Origin: Spirochaetaceae bacterium
GTDB taxonomy: Bacteria; Spirochaetota; Spirochaetia; Treponematales; Rectinemataceae
Reading direction: 5' to 3'
Length of the DNA: 7,602 nt
NCBI GenBank assembly: GCA_003452735.1
Contig: DMNL01000096.1
Location: 1 to 7,602, forward strand
Made by a program: the position numbers and the translations under genes. How positions within the stretch are numbered: position 1 is the first letter of the stretch; the number at the start of each line of letters is the position of its first letter. Of this stretch, positions 1-5,692 are shown piece by piece. Under the pieces are notes generated by a model, which saw nothing but the letters and a program-made list of their open reading frames with translations, did not search any database and was not told the origin of the DNA.

Positions 1-813
1 GCCATACTTTTTATAGTATTTTTATTTCCCTTTTTCCTTGTGCTCATCAATTCGGCTAAGACATCTTTCGAGGTTACTCAATATCCCTTAGCCTGGCCAA
101 AAAGATGGGGGACTATTGTCGATAATATCGTTAAAATCTGGACTAGCGAATCGGTTCGCTATCCTAGCTCACTTCTTTCGAGTGCGATAATAACGGCTGT
201 TTCTCTAATTTTGATCAATTTATTCTCTGCTATGGCTGGTTGGGCTCTCGTTAGGACAAAAACCAAGGTTTCTTCATTCATATTCTTTATTTTTGTCGCT
301 TCTATGGTGATCCCCTTCCAAATTGTCATGTTTCCGCTTCTATCCTGGTTTCGCACCGTTACCGTGGCAACAGGCATAAGACTATTGCGTACATATCAGG
401 GAATTATTCTAAGTTATATCGGCTTTGGTGCACCTCTTTCTATATTTATGTTTCATGGTTTCATTAAAAGCATTCCTCTGGAATTAGAGGAAGCTGCTAC
501 TATCGATGGGTGTCATAAGCATCAAATCTTCTTTAGGATTATTTTCCCTATTCTAAAGCCAATCCAGGCCACCGTGCTGGTTCTAAATGGTATCTGGATT
601 TGGAACGATTATCTTTTACCTCTTCTTGTTCTCGGCAAAGGTAATGATGTAATGACGGTGCCTTTAGCTGTTTCCAATTTTGCTGGAGCTTTTGTAAAAC
701 AATGGGATCTCATTCTTACAGCTATACTTATGGCAATGATTCCAGTAATTGTGTTCTTTCTCTTCGCTCAGAAATACATTGTCAAAGGAATGATTGCAGG
801 CGCAATAAAATAG
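1..813 (+). CDS. Carbohydrate ABC transporter permease, MalG family (5'-truncated)
   Basis: This is an inner-membrane permease subunit of an ABC sugar importer of the CUT1/MalG type. It would pair with a MalF-like permease, a solute-binding protein and an ATPase, none of which is in the window. The reading frame is open from base 1, so the gene begins outside. A GTG at 40 is in frame, but the 13 codons before it (AILFIVFLFPFFL) form the usual first membrane helix, so GTG is not the true start. Six hydrophobic segments are visible, at about codons 1-17, 60-85, 90-118, 135-158, 180-208 and 237-262. The cytoplasmic EAA loop that docks the ATPase is clear: EAATIDG at codons 164-170, followed by IIFPILKP. 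The 270 visible residues approach the normal family length of about 275-290. The substrate cannot be read from the permease. The gene ends 27 bases before the convergent RNB gene. Confidence 0.9.
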   Translation, partial: AILFIVFLFPFFLVLINSAKTSFEVTQYPLAWPKRWGTIVDNIVKIWTSESVRYPSSLLSSAIITAVSLILINLFSAMAGWALVRTKTKVSSFIFFIFVASMVIPFQIVMFPLLSWFRTVTVATGIRLLRTYQGIILSYIGFGAPLSIFMFHGFIKSIPLELEEAATIDGCHKHQIFFRIIFPILKPIQATVLVLNGIWIWNDYLLPLLVLGKGNDVMTVPLAVSNFAGAFVKQWDLILTAILMAMIPVIVFFLFAQKYIVKGMIAGAIK

Positions 814-837
814 TGACCCTACCGATAGAAAGGGTTA
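814..837. terminator. Weak hairpin between convergent genes
   Basis: ACCCT at 816-820 pairs with AGGGT at 831-835 across a 10-base loop, and the stem can be extended by a G-U and a T-A pair. It lies exactly between the convergent stop codons of the permease and the RNB nuclease, where a shared terminator is expected. There is no real T-run on either side, so an intrinsic terminator is only a suggestion. Confidence 0.25.
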
Positions 838-840
838 ATT

Positions 841-2772
841 CTAAACAACATCGAAGCTTGCGCTAAGTTCAGGAATCGAAACACGTCGCAGCGCGATAGT
901 TATGTTTGTATCTGGCTTTGTGTTGCGAGATATACGGATAGGCATTTCGATCCCAAGAGATGGAATATAGATCTGAGCATTGCCTCTATCGACTTCTAGA
1001 ACCGTCGCTTGGCCCATCCAATCTCTATGTTTACTGAGGTAAACCATTGTCCAATGAAGGCGGGAATCTCGTTCAGCTTGGCGATTTTTGGTTATTTGCT
1101 GACTATAGAGGTAGAGTCTTTCATCTAGCATTTCGTGGCTGAGCCCTATTGGTGCTTCTATAAAAGTTTTTTCGTCTGATCTATGGCTGGACTTTTGTCG
1201 GGCAAGCTCCGCATGTATCTGATAATGTGCCAACATATCCTGATATCTCCGCAGCGGGCTCGTCACTTGAGAATAGAATGATAGGCCAAGGCCAGCATGA
1301 GCAGCGCAGGTGGAACTCACAAAAGCTGTACGCATAACCTTGCGGCGCGCATAGTTTTCTGCAAGACTTTCCGATGGTCCTGCACCACAGCCAGCTAAAT
1401 CAGAGGAAATAGGTGGCTCCTGCGAAACATATGGAAATGAAATACCAGCCGAATAAGCCCATCGCGCTGCAGCCTCTCCTGCCAAAATCATGAGTTCTTG
1501 TACTAGCTTTGCCGATCGGGTTGCTGGAACAGGCAGAAACTCAACATCGCCATCTATAGCTCTAATCGATATTTCAGGGTATTCAATATCTACGGCGCCT
1601 TGATCTTGCCTAAGCTTTTTTCTTGCTTCTGCAATTTGATTTAGATTTTGTAATACTGTATCGGTTTCGAGCAAAACATCGGCCTCTTCGTAAGTAAGCC
1701 TTGTTACTCTTATAATACTTGGTACGATCGTTATTTGTTCGATTTTTCCATTTTTCTGCATGGTAATTCCGAATGAGATCGCCCTGGATTCTGGCAAAAT
1801 GCCAAGACCAAAAGCCTCGATCAATGAATAGTGAAGCATAGGTATCGTTTTTTCTGGCAAATACAAGGTAGAAGCCCTTGTGCGCGCATCTTCATCTTCA
1901 GCAGAAATAGGAGCGATAGCGGAAACTGGATCGGAAACGTGTACCCAAATCCTGTTGCCTTCTATAGAGATAGCATCGTCAGGATCTTTAGACCATGCAT
2001 TATCGATAGCAAAGGAAGGAAGATGTCTCAAGTCCAATCGCTCCAAGGCCAATTCAGGTCGTTCCTGGATATTCTTTGGCTCTGAAGGAATGGATAATAT
2101 GCATCCATTTCTCTCTGGCCAAGGATTAAGACTAGGCTTCCAAAACCCGGTTGCAAGCAGAGCTTCATGGACTGCTTGCGGAGTCAATCTGATTCCAAGA
2201 TCGCGGGCAATCGGACTGTCCGATGTAAGGCCACATGCAAACCTGCTCAATTCATCCACAAAAGGTTTAAAATTCTCATTTTTCTCAATAAAGAAAGGAT
2301 CGCGCTTTTTCCATGCTAAGCTAAACGCATCGACGAAAGCTGTTCTAGCTTCGGCAATTTCTTTTCTTATTCTTTCCTTTTCAAGGAGTCTTAGCTGTTC
2401 TTTTTTGCTTCGAATTCTAAAGCCATTATCAAGTATTTCTATGGCAGGGTTTTCAAGAAGCGTATACCAAGCTATAACGATATGCCGTGCTTCGGCTTTG
2501 CTCCAAGCAAGTTCTGCAAACTCATTCCAAGATATTATTGAAAGACCTTCGGGGTTTTCATCTTTTAGTAGCTCTATGGCTTCATCTACCTCTATGCTAT
2601 GTTGAATAGGTGGAAAAGAATCAATTGGGCCAGCATGGACAAGAGTCAGATCTTTGATTCGCACTCTGTGTTCATCTCCATCTATTGGCTTGATCAAAAT
2701 CCTATCTAAATCTTTTGAGATAACAATAGCGGGTTTTGTTTTATACATGACTAGAGAACGAGGCGATATCAT
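841..2772 (-). CDS. RNase II/R-family (RNB domain) 3'-5' exoribonuclease
   Basis: This is a cytoplasmic, metal-dependent exoribonuclease expected to degrade single-stranded RNA processively from the 3' end. At 643 residues it is complete and matches RNase II in length. The RNB domain covers about residues 251-515. Its catalytic aspartate cluster is intact in AIDNAWSKDPDDAISIE (D257, D263, D265, D266), and the RNA-binding/catalytic arginine motif appears as TSPLRRYQDM (504-513). Residues about 583-632 look like a C-terminal S1-type beta barrel. The N-terminus is not the usual pair of cold-shock domains. There is one short beta-rich segment (1-50), then a mostly helical region (about 62-205) that may be a winged-helix replacement such as I recall for Deinococcus RNase II. 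The ATG at 2772 is favoured because MISPRSLVMYKTKPA starts the beta segment. No Shine-Dalgarno sequence is visible before it. A specific name (rnb or rnr) is not assigned because the N-terminal architecture differs from both. Confidence 0.92.
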   Translation of the reverse strand: MISPRSLVMYKTKPAIVISKDLDRILIKPIDGDEHRVRIKDLTLVHAGPIDSFPPIQHSIEVDEAIELLKDENPEGLSIISWNEFAELAWSKAEARHIVIAWYTLLENPAIEILDNGFRIRSKKEQLRLLEKERIRKEIAEARTAFVDAFSLAWKKRDPFFIEKNENFKPFVDELSRFACGLTSDSPIARDLGIRLTPQAVHEALLATGFWKPSLNPWPERNGCILSIPSEPKNIQERPELALERLDLRHLPSFAIDNAWSKDPDDAISIEGNRIWVHVSDPVSAIAPISAEDEDARTRASTLYLPEKTIPMLHYSLIEAFGLGILPESRAISFGITMQKNGKIEQITIVPSIIRVTRLTYEEADVLLETDTVLQNLNQIAEARKKLRQDQGAVDIEYPEISIRAIDGDVEFLPVPATRSAKLVQELMILAGEAAARWAYSAGISFPYVSQEPPISSDLAGCGAGPSESLAENYARRKVMRTAFVSSTCAAHAGLGLSFYSQVTSPLRRYQDMLAHYQIHAELARQKSSHRSDEKTFIEAPIGLSHEMLDERLYLYSQQITKNRQAERDSRLHWTMVYLSKHRDWMGQATVLEVDRGNAQIYIPSLGIEMPIRISRNTKPDTNITIALRRVSIPELSASFDVV

Positions 2773-2790
2773 GTGATGTTTATAATCTCG

Positions 2791-2818
2791 ATTATGCCGA
2801 TATACAAGTGTGTATCAA
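2791..2818 (-). promoter_or_regulatory. Sigma70-like promoter candidate for the RNB nuclease gene
   Basis: Read on the minus strand, TTGATA (2818-2813) is followed after 16 bases by CATAAT (2796-2791), each one base off consensus. Transcription would begin near 2784, leaving only about 12 untranslated bases before the ATG at 2772. That fits the absence of a Shine-Dalgarno sequence. Confidence 0.5.
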
Positions 2819-2825
2819 CGCTCCA

Positions 2826-2854
2826 TTGCGAATAATTGATGCTTGTGTTATATT
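2826..2854 (+). promoter_or_regulatory. Extended -10 promoter candidate for the small membrane protein gene
   Basis: TTGCGA (2826-2831), a 17-base spacer and TATATT (2849-2854) form a sigma70-like promoter. The -10 is preceded by TG and one base (2846-2848), the extended -10 arrangement. The predicted start of transcription near 2861 gives a leader of roughly 70 bases before the ATG at 2930. The promoter is divergent from the one facing the RNB gene, and the two -35 boxes are only 7 bases apart. Confidence 0.55.
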
Positions 2855-2916
2855 AAAAAACAATTGAGGACATATCGGTCCGCTAAACACAAATGCCAGA
2901 AAGTTAGCACAAATAA

Positions 2917-2922
2917 AAGGAG
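2917..2922 (+). promoter_or_regulatory. Shine-Dalgarno site that fixes the start at 2930
   Basis: AAGGAG lies seven bases before ATG 2930. The frame stays open upstream to a TTG at 2843, but that codon has no ribosome site and lies within the promoter, upstream of the likely transcription start. The short form of the protein is therefore preferred. Confidence 0.75.
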
Positions 2923-2929
2923 AAGAGAA

Positions 2930-3208
2930 ATGACTGCATTATTAGTTGGGATTGGACTAATAGTAGTGGCGGTACTCATGGTAATTCCAGGGATTTTAGG
3001 ATGGTGGAGTGATGTCCTAGCTTTTCTTAGGGGTGCTTTGCCTGTAATAGCTTTAATGATTGGTGCCCTTGCAGTTTTTATTGGAATAGCAGATATCAAA
3101 GATAAAATAGAAGAGAAAAAAGAAGAAGAGAGAGAAAAAGAAGAAGAGAAGAACAAGTCTAAGAATTCTGAAAACGAAGAGAAAGCTACCGAGAAAAAAG
3201 GAGACTAA
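2930..3208 (+). CDS. Small membrane protein with charged Lys/Glu tail, function unknown
   Basis: I do not recognise a characterised family. The 92-residue protein has two predicted membrane helices, about residues 3-23 and 35-54, joined by a short loop with WWSD and one Arg. A tail from residue 55 to the end consists almost only of Glu, Lys, Asp, Asn and Ser. A hairpin membrane topology with both ends in the cytoplasm is the simplest reading. The tail may be a charged helix or coiled coil (IEEKKEEEREKEEEK) that becomes disordered near the C-terminus. The gene has a strong ribosome site and its own extended -10 promoter candidate, and it is followed by the separate rplM promoter. It therefore looks like a real, independently expressed gene and not part of the ribosomal operon. 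The opposite-strand frame over it is a shadow. Confidence 0.72.
   Translation: MTALLVGIGLIVVAVLMVIPGILGWWSDVLAFLRGALPVIALMIGALAVFIGIADIKDKIEEKKEEEREKEEEKNKSKNSENEEKATEKKGD
3109..3153 (+). other. 45-base uninterrupted purine run
   Basis: Every base from 3109 to 3153 is A or G on the plus strand. It encodes the Glu/Lys-rich tail of the small membrane protein, so the composition is explained by the protein. Such runs can also form unusual DNA structure or change length by slippage. Confidence 0.9.
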
Positions 3209-3231
3209 AAGCTGTTTTTTAGCTCGGATGC

Positions 3232-3260
3232 TTGACAGATTTTTGAAACTGTGGGAATAT
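3232..3260 (+). promoter_or_regulatory. Sigma70-like promoter for rplM-rpsI-recX
   Basis: A perfect TTGACA (3232-3237) is followed after 17 bases by GAATAT (3255-3260), with TGG directly before the -10 as an extended element. Transcription would begin near 3267, leaving a leader of about 40 bases before the rplM ATG. This is the only good promoter seen ahead of the ribosomal genes. Confidence 0.6.
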
Positions 3261-3307
3261 GCACCCGCATTTTTAAGTATTCCTCAATAAGGTGAAGGCA
3301 TATATAA

Positions 3308-3736
3308 ATGAAGACTGCATTTTTTACTGCTGCAACCACCGATCGAAATTGGTATGTCATCGATGCAGCAGGTAAGCCACTTGGTCGCGTGGCAGCTAAG
3401 GTTGCTTCGATTTTGAGAGGCAAAAACAAGCCGACATTTACTCCAAGTCAAGAGACAGGGGATTATGTCATTATTATCAATGCTGACAAAGTCGATATAA
3501 CAGGGCGCAAACGTCAGAATAAAACATACTATCACCATACTGGATATCCTGGTGGTATTAAGGATATTAGCTTTGAAGAGCTTATCGTCCGCAATCCAGT
3601 ATCTCCAATAGAGATTGCAATCAAAGGCATGTTGCCCAAGGGGCCTCTTGGCCGCAAGCTGTTCAAGAATGTAAAGGTCTATGCTGGTCCCGATCATCCG
3701 CATATGGCACAGAATCCGATTGCAATAGATATTTGA
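3308..3736 (+). CDS. rplM: 50S ribosomal protein L13
   Basis: L13 is an early-assembling large-subunit protein that binds 23S rRNA. The product is 142 residues, the same length as the E. coli protein, and is recognisable throughout. It has the N-terminal [16 protein letters not shown] segment (14-29), YHHTGYPGG (75-83), the family signature [14 protein letters not shown] (105-118) and the closing [14 protein letters not shown] (124-137). The ATG at 3308 follows AAGG (3295-3298), with AAGGTG slightly further up. It is the first gene of a three-gene operon, and rpsI starts 16 bases after its stop. This pairing with rpsI is nearly universal in bacteria. Nothing is missing or odd in the protein. 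Confidence 0.98.
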   Translation: MKTAFFTAATTDRNWYVIDAAGKPLGRVAAKVASILRGKNKPTFTPSQETGDYVIIINADKVDITGRKRQNKTYYHHTGYPGGIKDISFEELIVRNPVSPIEIAIKGMLPKGPLGRKLFKNVKVYAGPDHPHMAQNPIAIDI

Positions 3737-3752
3737 GCGGAGAAGGAAAGAA

Positions 3753-4151
3753 ATGGTAAAGAACATCAATCTTGGTATTGGAACGGGCCGCAGGAAATGC
3801 GCAGTCGCCAGAGTTTTCCTACGAGATGGCTCAGGTAAGATATTCATAAACGAGAAAGATCTTAAGGATTATTTTGCAGTTGAAGGTCTAATTGCCCAAG
3901 TTAGAAAGCCGCTTCTTGTAACCGATAGCGAAAATAAATTCGACGCATATATTACGGTAGTAGGTGGCGGTTTATCCGGGCAGGCGGGTGCTTGTTCTCA
4001 TGGCCTTGCCCGTGCTTTGGCTCAGATCGATCCGGCAAATCATATTTCGCTTAAAGCCAATGGCCTATTGACTCGCGATCCGCGCATGGTGGAAAGAAAA
4101 AAATACGGGCAACGCGGCGCTCGCAGAAGATTCCAGTTCTCCAAACGCTGA
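3753..4151 (+). CDS. rpsI: 30S ribosomal protein S9
   Basis: S9 is a small-subunit head protein whose C-terminal tail reaches the P-site tRNA. The 132 residues include GTGRRKCAVARVFL (10-23), the family signature GGGLSGQAGACSHGLARAL (71-89) and the basic tail ERKKYGQRGARRRFQFSKR (114-132), which ends in the conserved Lys-Arg. The length is normal. GGAG and AAGGA (3739-3747) provide a ribosome site before ATG 3753. The gene is co-transcribed with rplM, and recX begins six bases after its stop codon. Confidence 0.98.
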   Translation: MVKNINLGIGTGRRKCAVARVFLRDGSGKIFINEKDLKDYFAVEGLIAQVRKPLLVTDSENKFDAYITVVGGGLSGQAGACSHGLARALAQIDPANHISLKANGLLTRDPRMVERKKYGQRGARRRFQFSKR

Positions 4152-4157
4152 CGACTT

Positions 4158-4871
4158 ATGGCGATGCGGATCGATTCCGTTCGCAAAAAGGCCTCCGGAT
4201 CGTTCGAAGTGGCGGTTTCTGGAGGCCTTCTGTTTTGTTTCGATGAAGTGGATGCACAGCTTCTAGAACTATCATCGAACAATAGTTCGTTGGATGTCTA
4301 TTCTCTGACCGAACATTCGGAAGGCGAATCAATAGATGAAGAGATGATTCTGCTTCTGAGCCGCCTTAGTACTCTGCATAGAGCTCGCAATGATGCTCTT
4401 TTGCTTATTTCTCGAGCTGAACAAGCTTCAAGACAGCTATATCAGAAACTTCTAAAAAAAGGATATGAGCCGGAAATTGCGCATATTTGTATTCGATGGA
4501 TATGCTCCGAGCATTATGTGGATGACCGCCGCTATGTTAGGATGCTTTTTCAGTCGCACTGTGTAAATAGAGGACAGGGGCCTACTAGAATGCAAGCTTT
4601 GGCCTGGCCTCGAATTGGGCTTTTCGAAAACCCTCAGACAATACTGGCTGACAGCATGGCTACTATTCCAGAAAGCGATTTTATGGAAGCCATAAAGAAA
4701 AATGTTGAATCCTTGCTAAGAAAACCATCAACATTTTCTCGCTTAAATCTCAATACTATTTCTGAAAGGAGGTCTTTTTTGCGATCCTTTTTAAGAAGAC
4801 AGGGTTTCCCATATCAGTCTGTGGAGATATTTCTTGAAACCTTGGTACTAAAGGAAAACAAAAATGACTAG
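4158..4871 (+). CDS. recX: RecX-family regulator of RecA
   Basis: RecX binds RecA filaments in the cytoplasm and limits recombination and SOS activity. The 237-residue protein has the family's helical three-repeat layout. Repeat one begins near ALLLISRAEQASRQLYQKLL (80-99). Repeat two carries the hallmark HYVDDRRYVRMLFQSH (119-134) followed by GQGPTRMQAL (139-148), and a third repeat ends in FLRRQGFPYQSVEIFLETL (211-229). An extra N-terminal domain of about 70 residues resembles the longer RecX proteins of Firmicutes more than the 166-residue E. coli form. The start is ATG 4158, with a second in-frame ATG two codons later. No Shine-Dalgarno sequence precedes either, and the gap to rpsI is six bases, so translation is probably coupled to rpsI. 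No recA gene is in the window. The assignment rests on motif pattern and is fairly secure. Confidence 0.83.
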   Translation: MAMRIDSVRKKASGSFEVAVSGGLLFCFDEVDAQLLELSSNNSSLDVYSLTEHSEGESIDEEMILLLSRLSTLHRARNDALLLISRAEQASRQLYQKLLKKGYEPEIAHICIRWICSEHYVDDRRYVRMLFQSHCVNRGQGPTRMQALAWPRIGLFENPQTILADSMATIPESDFMEAIKKNVESLLRKPSTFSRLNLNTISERRSFLRSFLRRQGFPYQSVEIFLETLVLKENKND

Positions 4872-4890
4872 AAATACTATTTTCCAATAC

Positions 4891-4922
4891 TTGACATACC
4901 TTACAAATAGATTCAATAATAT
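4891..4922 (+). promoter_or_regulatory. Promoter candidate for the HTH-PTS gene
   Basis: A perfect TTGACA (4891-4896) stands upstream of an AT-rich stretch holding AATAAT (4915-4920, 18-base spacing) and TAATAT (4917-4922, 20-base spacing). The best -10 is uncertain because the better hexamer has a long spacer. Transcription would start near 4928, giving a short leader with AGGAGG (4939-4944) before ATG 4955. Confidence 0.45.
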
Positions 4923-4926
4923 GTCA
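4892..4926. repeat. 7-bp inverted repeat over the HTH-PTS promoter
   Basis: TGACATA (4892-4898) and TATGTCA (4920-4926) are exact reverse complements separated by 21 bases. One arm overlaps the -35 box and the other the end of the -10 region. The placement suits a repressor site, possibly for the HTH protein encoded just downstream, but a chance match in AT-rich sequence is not excluded. Confidence 0.4.
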
Positions 4927-4954
4927 GAGAATTCAAGTAGGAGGCGCATATCGA

Positions 4955-5608
4955 ATGGATGACGACATCCTTACTATTGAAGAAGTAGCAAAGTACTTGC
5001 GGGTTTCCGAACGAACAGTCTACGACTGGGCTCAGAAAGGCGAAATACCGTCCGGAAAGATAGGCACTGTCTGGCGATTTAAAAAAAGTGAGATAGAACG
5101 ATGGGTAAACGAGCGCCTTTCTTCGAATAGACCTGTTTCACTCATCAGCAGTGTAAAAATCCAAAATATCATTTCCCCTGATCGGATTATTTTTCTAAAT
5201 TACCCCTCCAAGCGCGATGCACTAATCAAATTGGCAGAAAATCTTTCAACAGCACCCCAAATAAAGAACAAAGAAGAATTGATCTCTGAAATTCTCCGAC
5301 GCGAAGAACTCATGAGTACAGCGATAGGAAAAGGCATTGCTATCCCCCATGTGAGGCTTAATTCTGTTACAGACCTTGTGGTTTCAATAGGAATCTCTCG
5401 TTGTGACATTGTCGATTTTCAGACGCTCGATGATGTGCCAGTGCGATTATTGTTCATGATTGCTGCCGCATATAATCAGCATGCATACTATTTGCAAACG
5501 CTGTCGTTTTTCTCTGCAAGACTCAAAATAGTTGAGCTTCGAGATGGGCTTTTAGACTGCAAGACCACGCAAGAAGCATATGATCTGCTCATTCAGCAAG
5601 ATCGATAG
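4955..5608 (+). CDS. Excisionase-type HTH fused to PTS EIIA (fructose/PtsN-type) regulator
   Basis: This is a two-domain protein of 217 residues. Residues 5-55 (LTIEEVAKYLRVSERTVYDW, then GKIGTVWRFKKSEIERWV) form a MerR/excisionase-like winged helix-turn-helix expected to bind DNA. Residues about 70-215 form a PTS EIIA domain of the fructose-mannitol/PtsN class. The phosphorylation-site histidine is H132 in GKGIAIPHVR, and a second conserved-type histidine is in NQHAYYLQTL. No membrane IIB or IIC domain is attached, so sugar transport by this protein is unlikely. A regulatory role controlled by HPr-dependent phosphorylation is inferred. AGGAGG ends ten bases before ATG 4955. The gene has its own promoter candidate and ends 21 bases before a strong terminator hairpin. 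I know similar fusions are annotated in spirochaetes, but I do not know a characterised one. Confidence 0.88.
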   Translation: MDDDILTIEEVAKYLRVSERTVYDWAQKGEIPSGKIGTVWRFKKSEIERWVNERLSSNRPVSLISSVKIQNIISPDRIIFLNYPSKRDALIKLAENLSTAPQIKNKEELISEILRREELMSTAIGKGIAIPHVRLNSVTDLVVSIGISRCDIVDFQTLDDVPVRLLFMIAAAYNQHAYYLQTLSFFSARLKIVELRDGLLDCKTTQEAYDLLIQQDR

Positions 5609-5628
5609 AACTTTATTGCTTCTGTGAG

Positions 5629-5672
5629 AGCACCTGCAGTGCGCCCATGCGTTTCTGTGGGTGCTTTTATTT
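5629..5672 (+). terminator. Intrinsic terminator after the HTH-PTS gene
   Basis: AGCACCTGCAG (5629-5639) pairs with CTGTGGGTGCT (5655-5665) to give an 11-pair stem with two G-U pairs. The loop is 15 bases and contains a small CGC/GCG inner pairing. TTTTATTT follows at once (5665-5672). This is a convincing rho-independent terminator on the plus strand, although the T-run is interrupted by one A. Confidence 0.82.
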
Positions 5673-5679
5673 AGCTACG

Positions 5680-5684
5680 AAGGA
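5680..5684 (+). promoter_or_regulatory. Shine-Dalgarno site supporting the GTG start of smc
   Basis: AAGGA lies eight bases before GTG 5693. The protein then begins VYLKSLEIFGFKSFADR, matching the usual MYLKxLEIxGFKSFA start of SMC proteins. GTG is therefore taken as the start, and no ATG is suitably placed. Confidence 0.8.
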
Positions 5685-5692
5685 ATCATTCT

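Noticed and set aside
1880..2605. A 241-codon open frame on the plus strand inside the RNB gene
   Set aside because: It is antisense to a gene with intact catalytic motifs, is rich in Ser as expected for a mirror frame, shows no recognisable domain and has no sensible ribosome site.
2843..2929. Upstream extension of the small membrane protein to a TTG at 2843
   Set aside because: It has no ribosome site, lies within the promoter, and would add a 29-residue basic stretch before a well-placed ATG.
3205..3222. CTAAAA/TTTTAG hairpin just after the small membrane gene, as a terminator
   Set aside because: The stem is only A-T rich plus one G-C pair, and no T-run follows it.
3262..3294. CACC/GGTG pairing in the rplM leader that could hide the ribosome site (L13-type autoregulation)
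   Set aside because: Only four pairs over a 25-base loop. This is too weak to call a leader regulator.
3284..3847. A 187-codon minus-strand open frame across rplM and the start of rpsI
   Set aside because: It is fully antisense to two secure ribosomal protein genes and has no recognisable domain.
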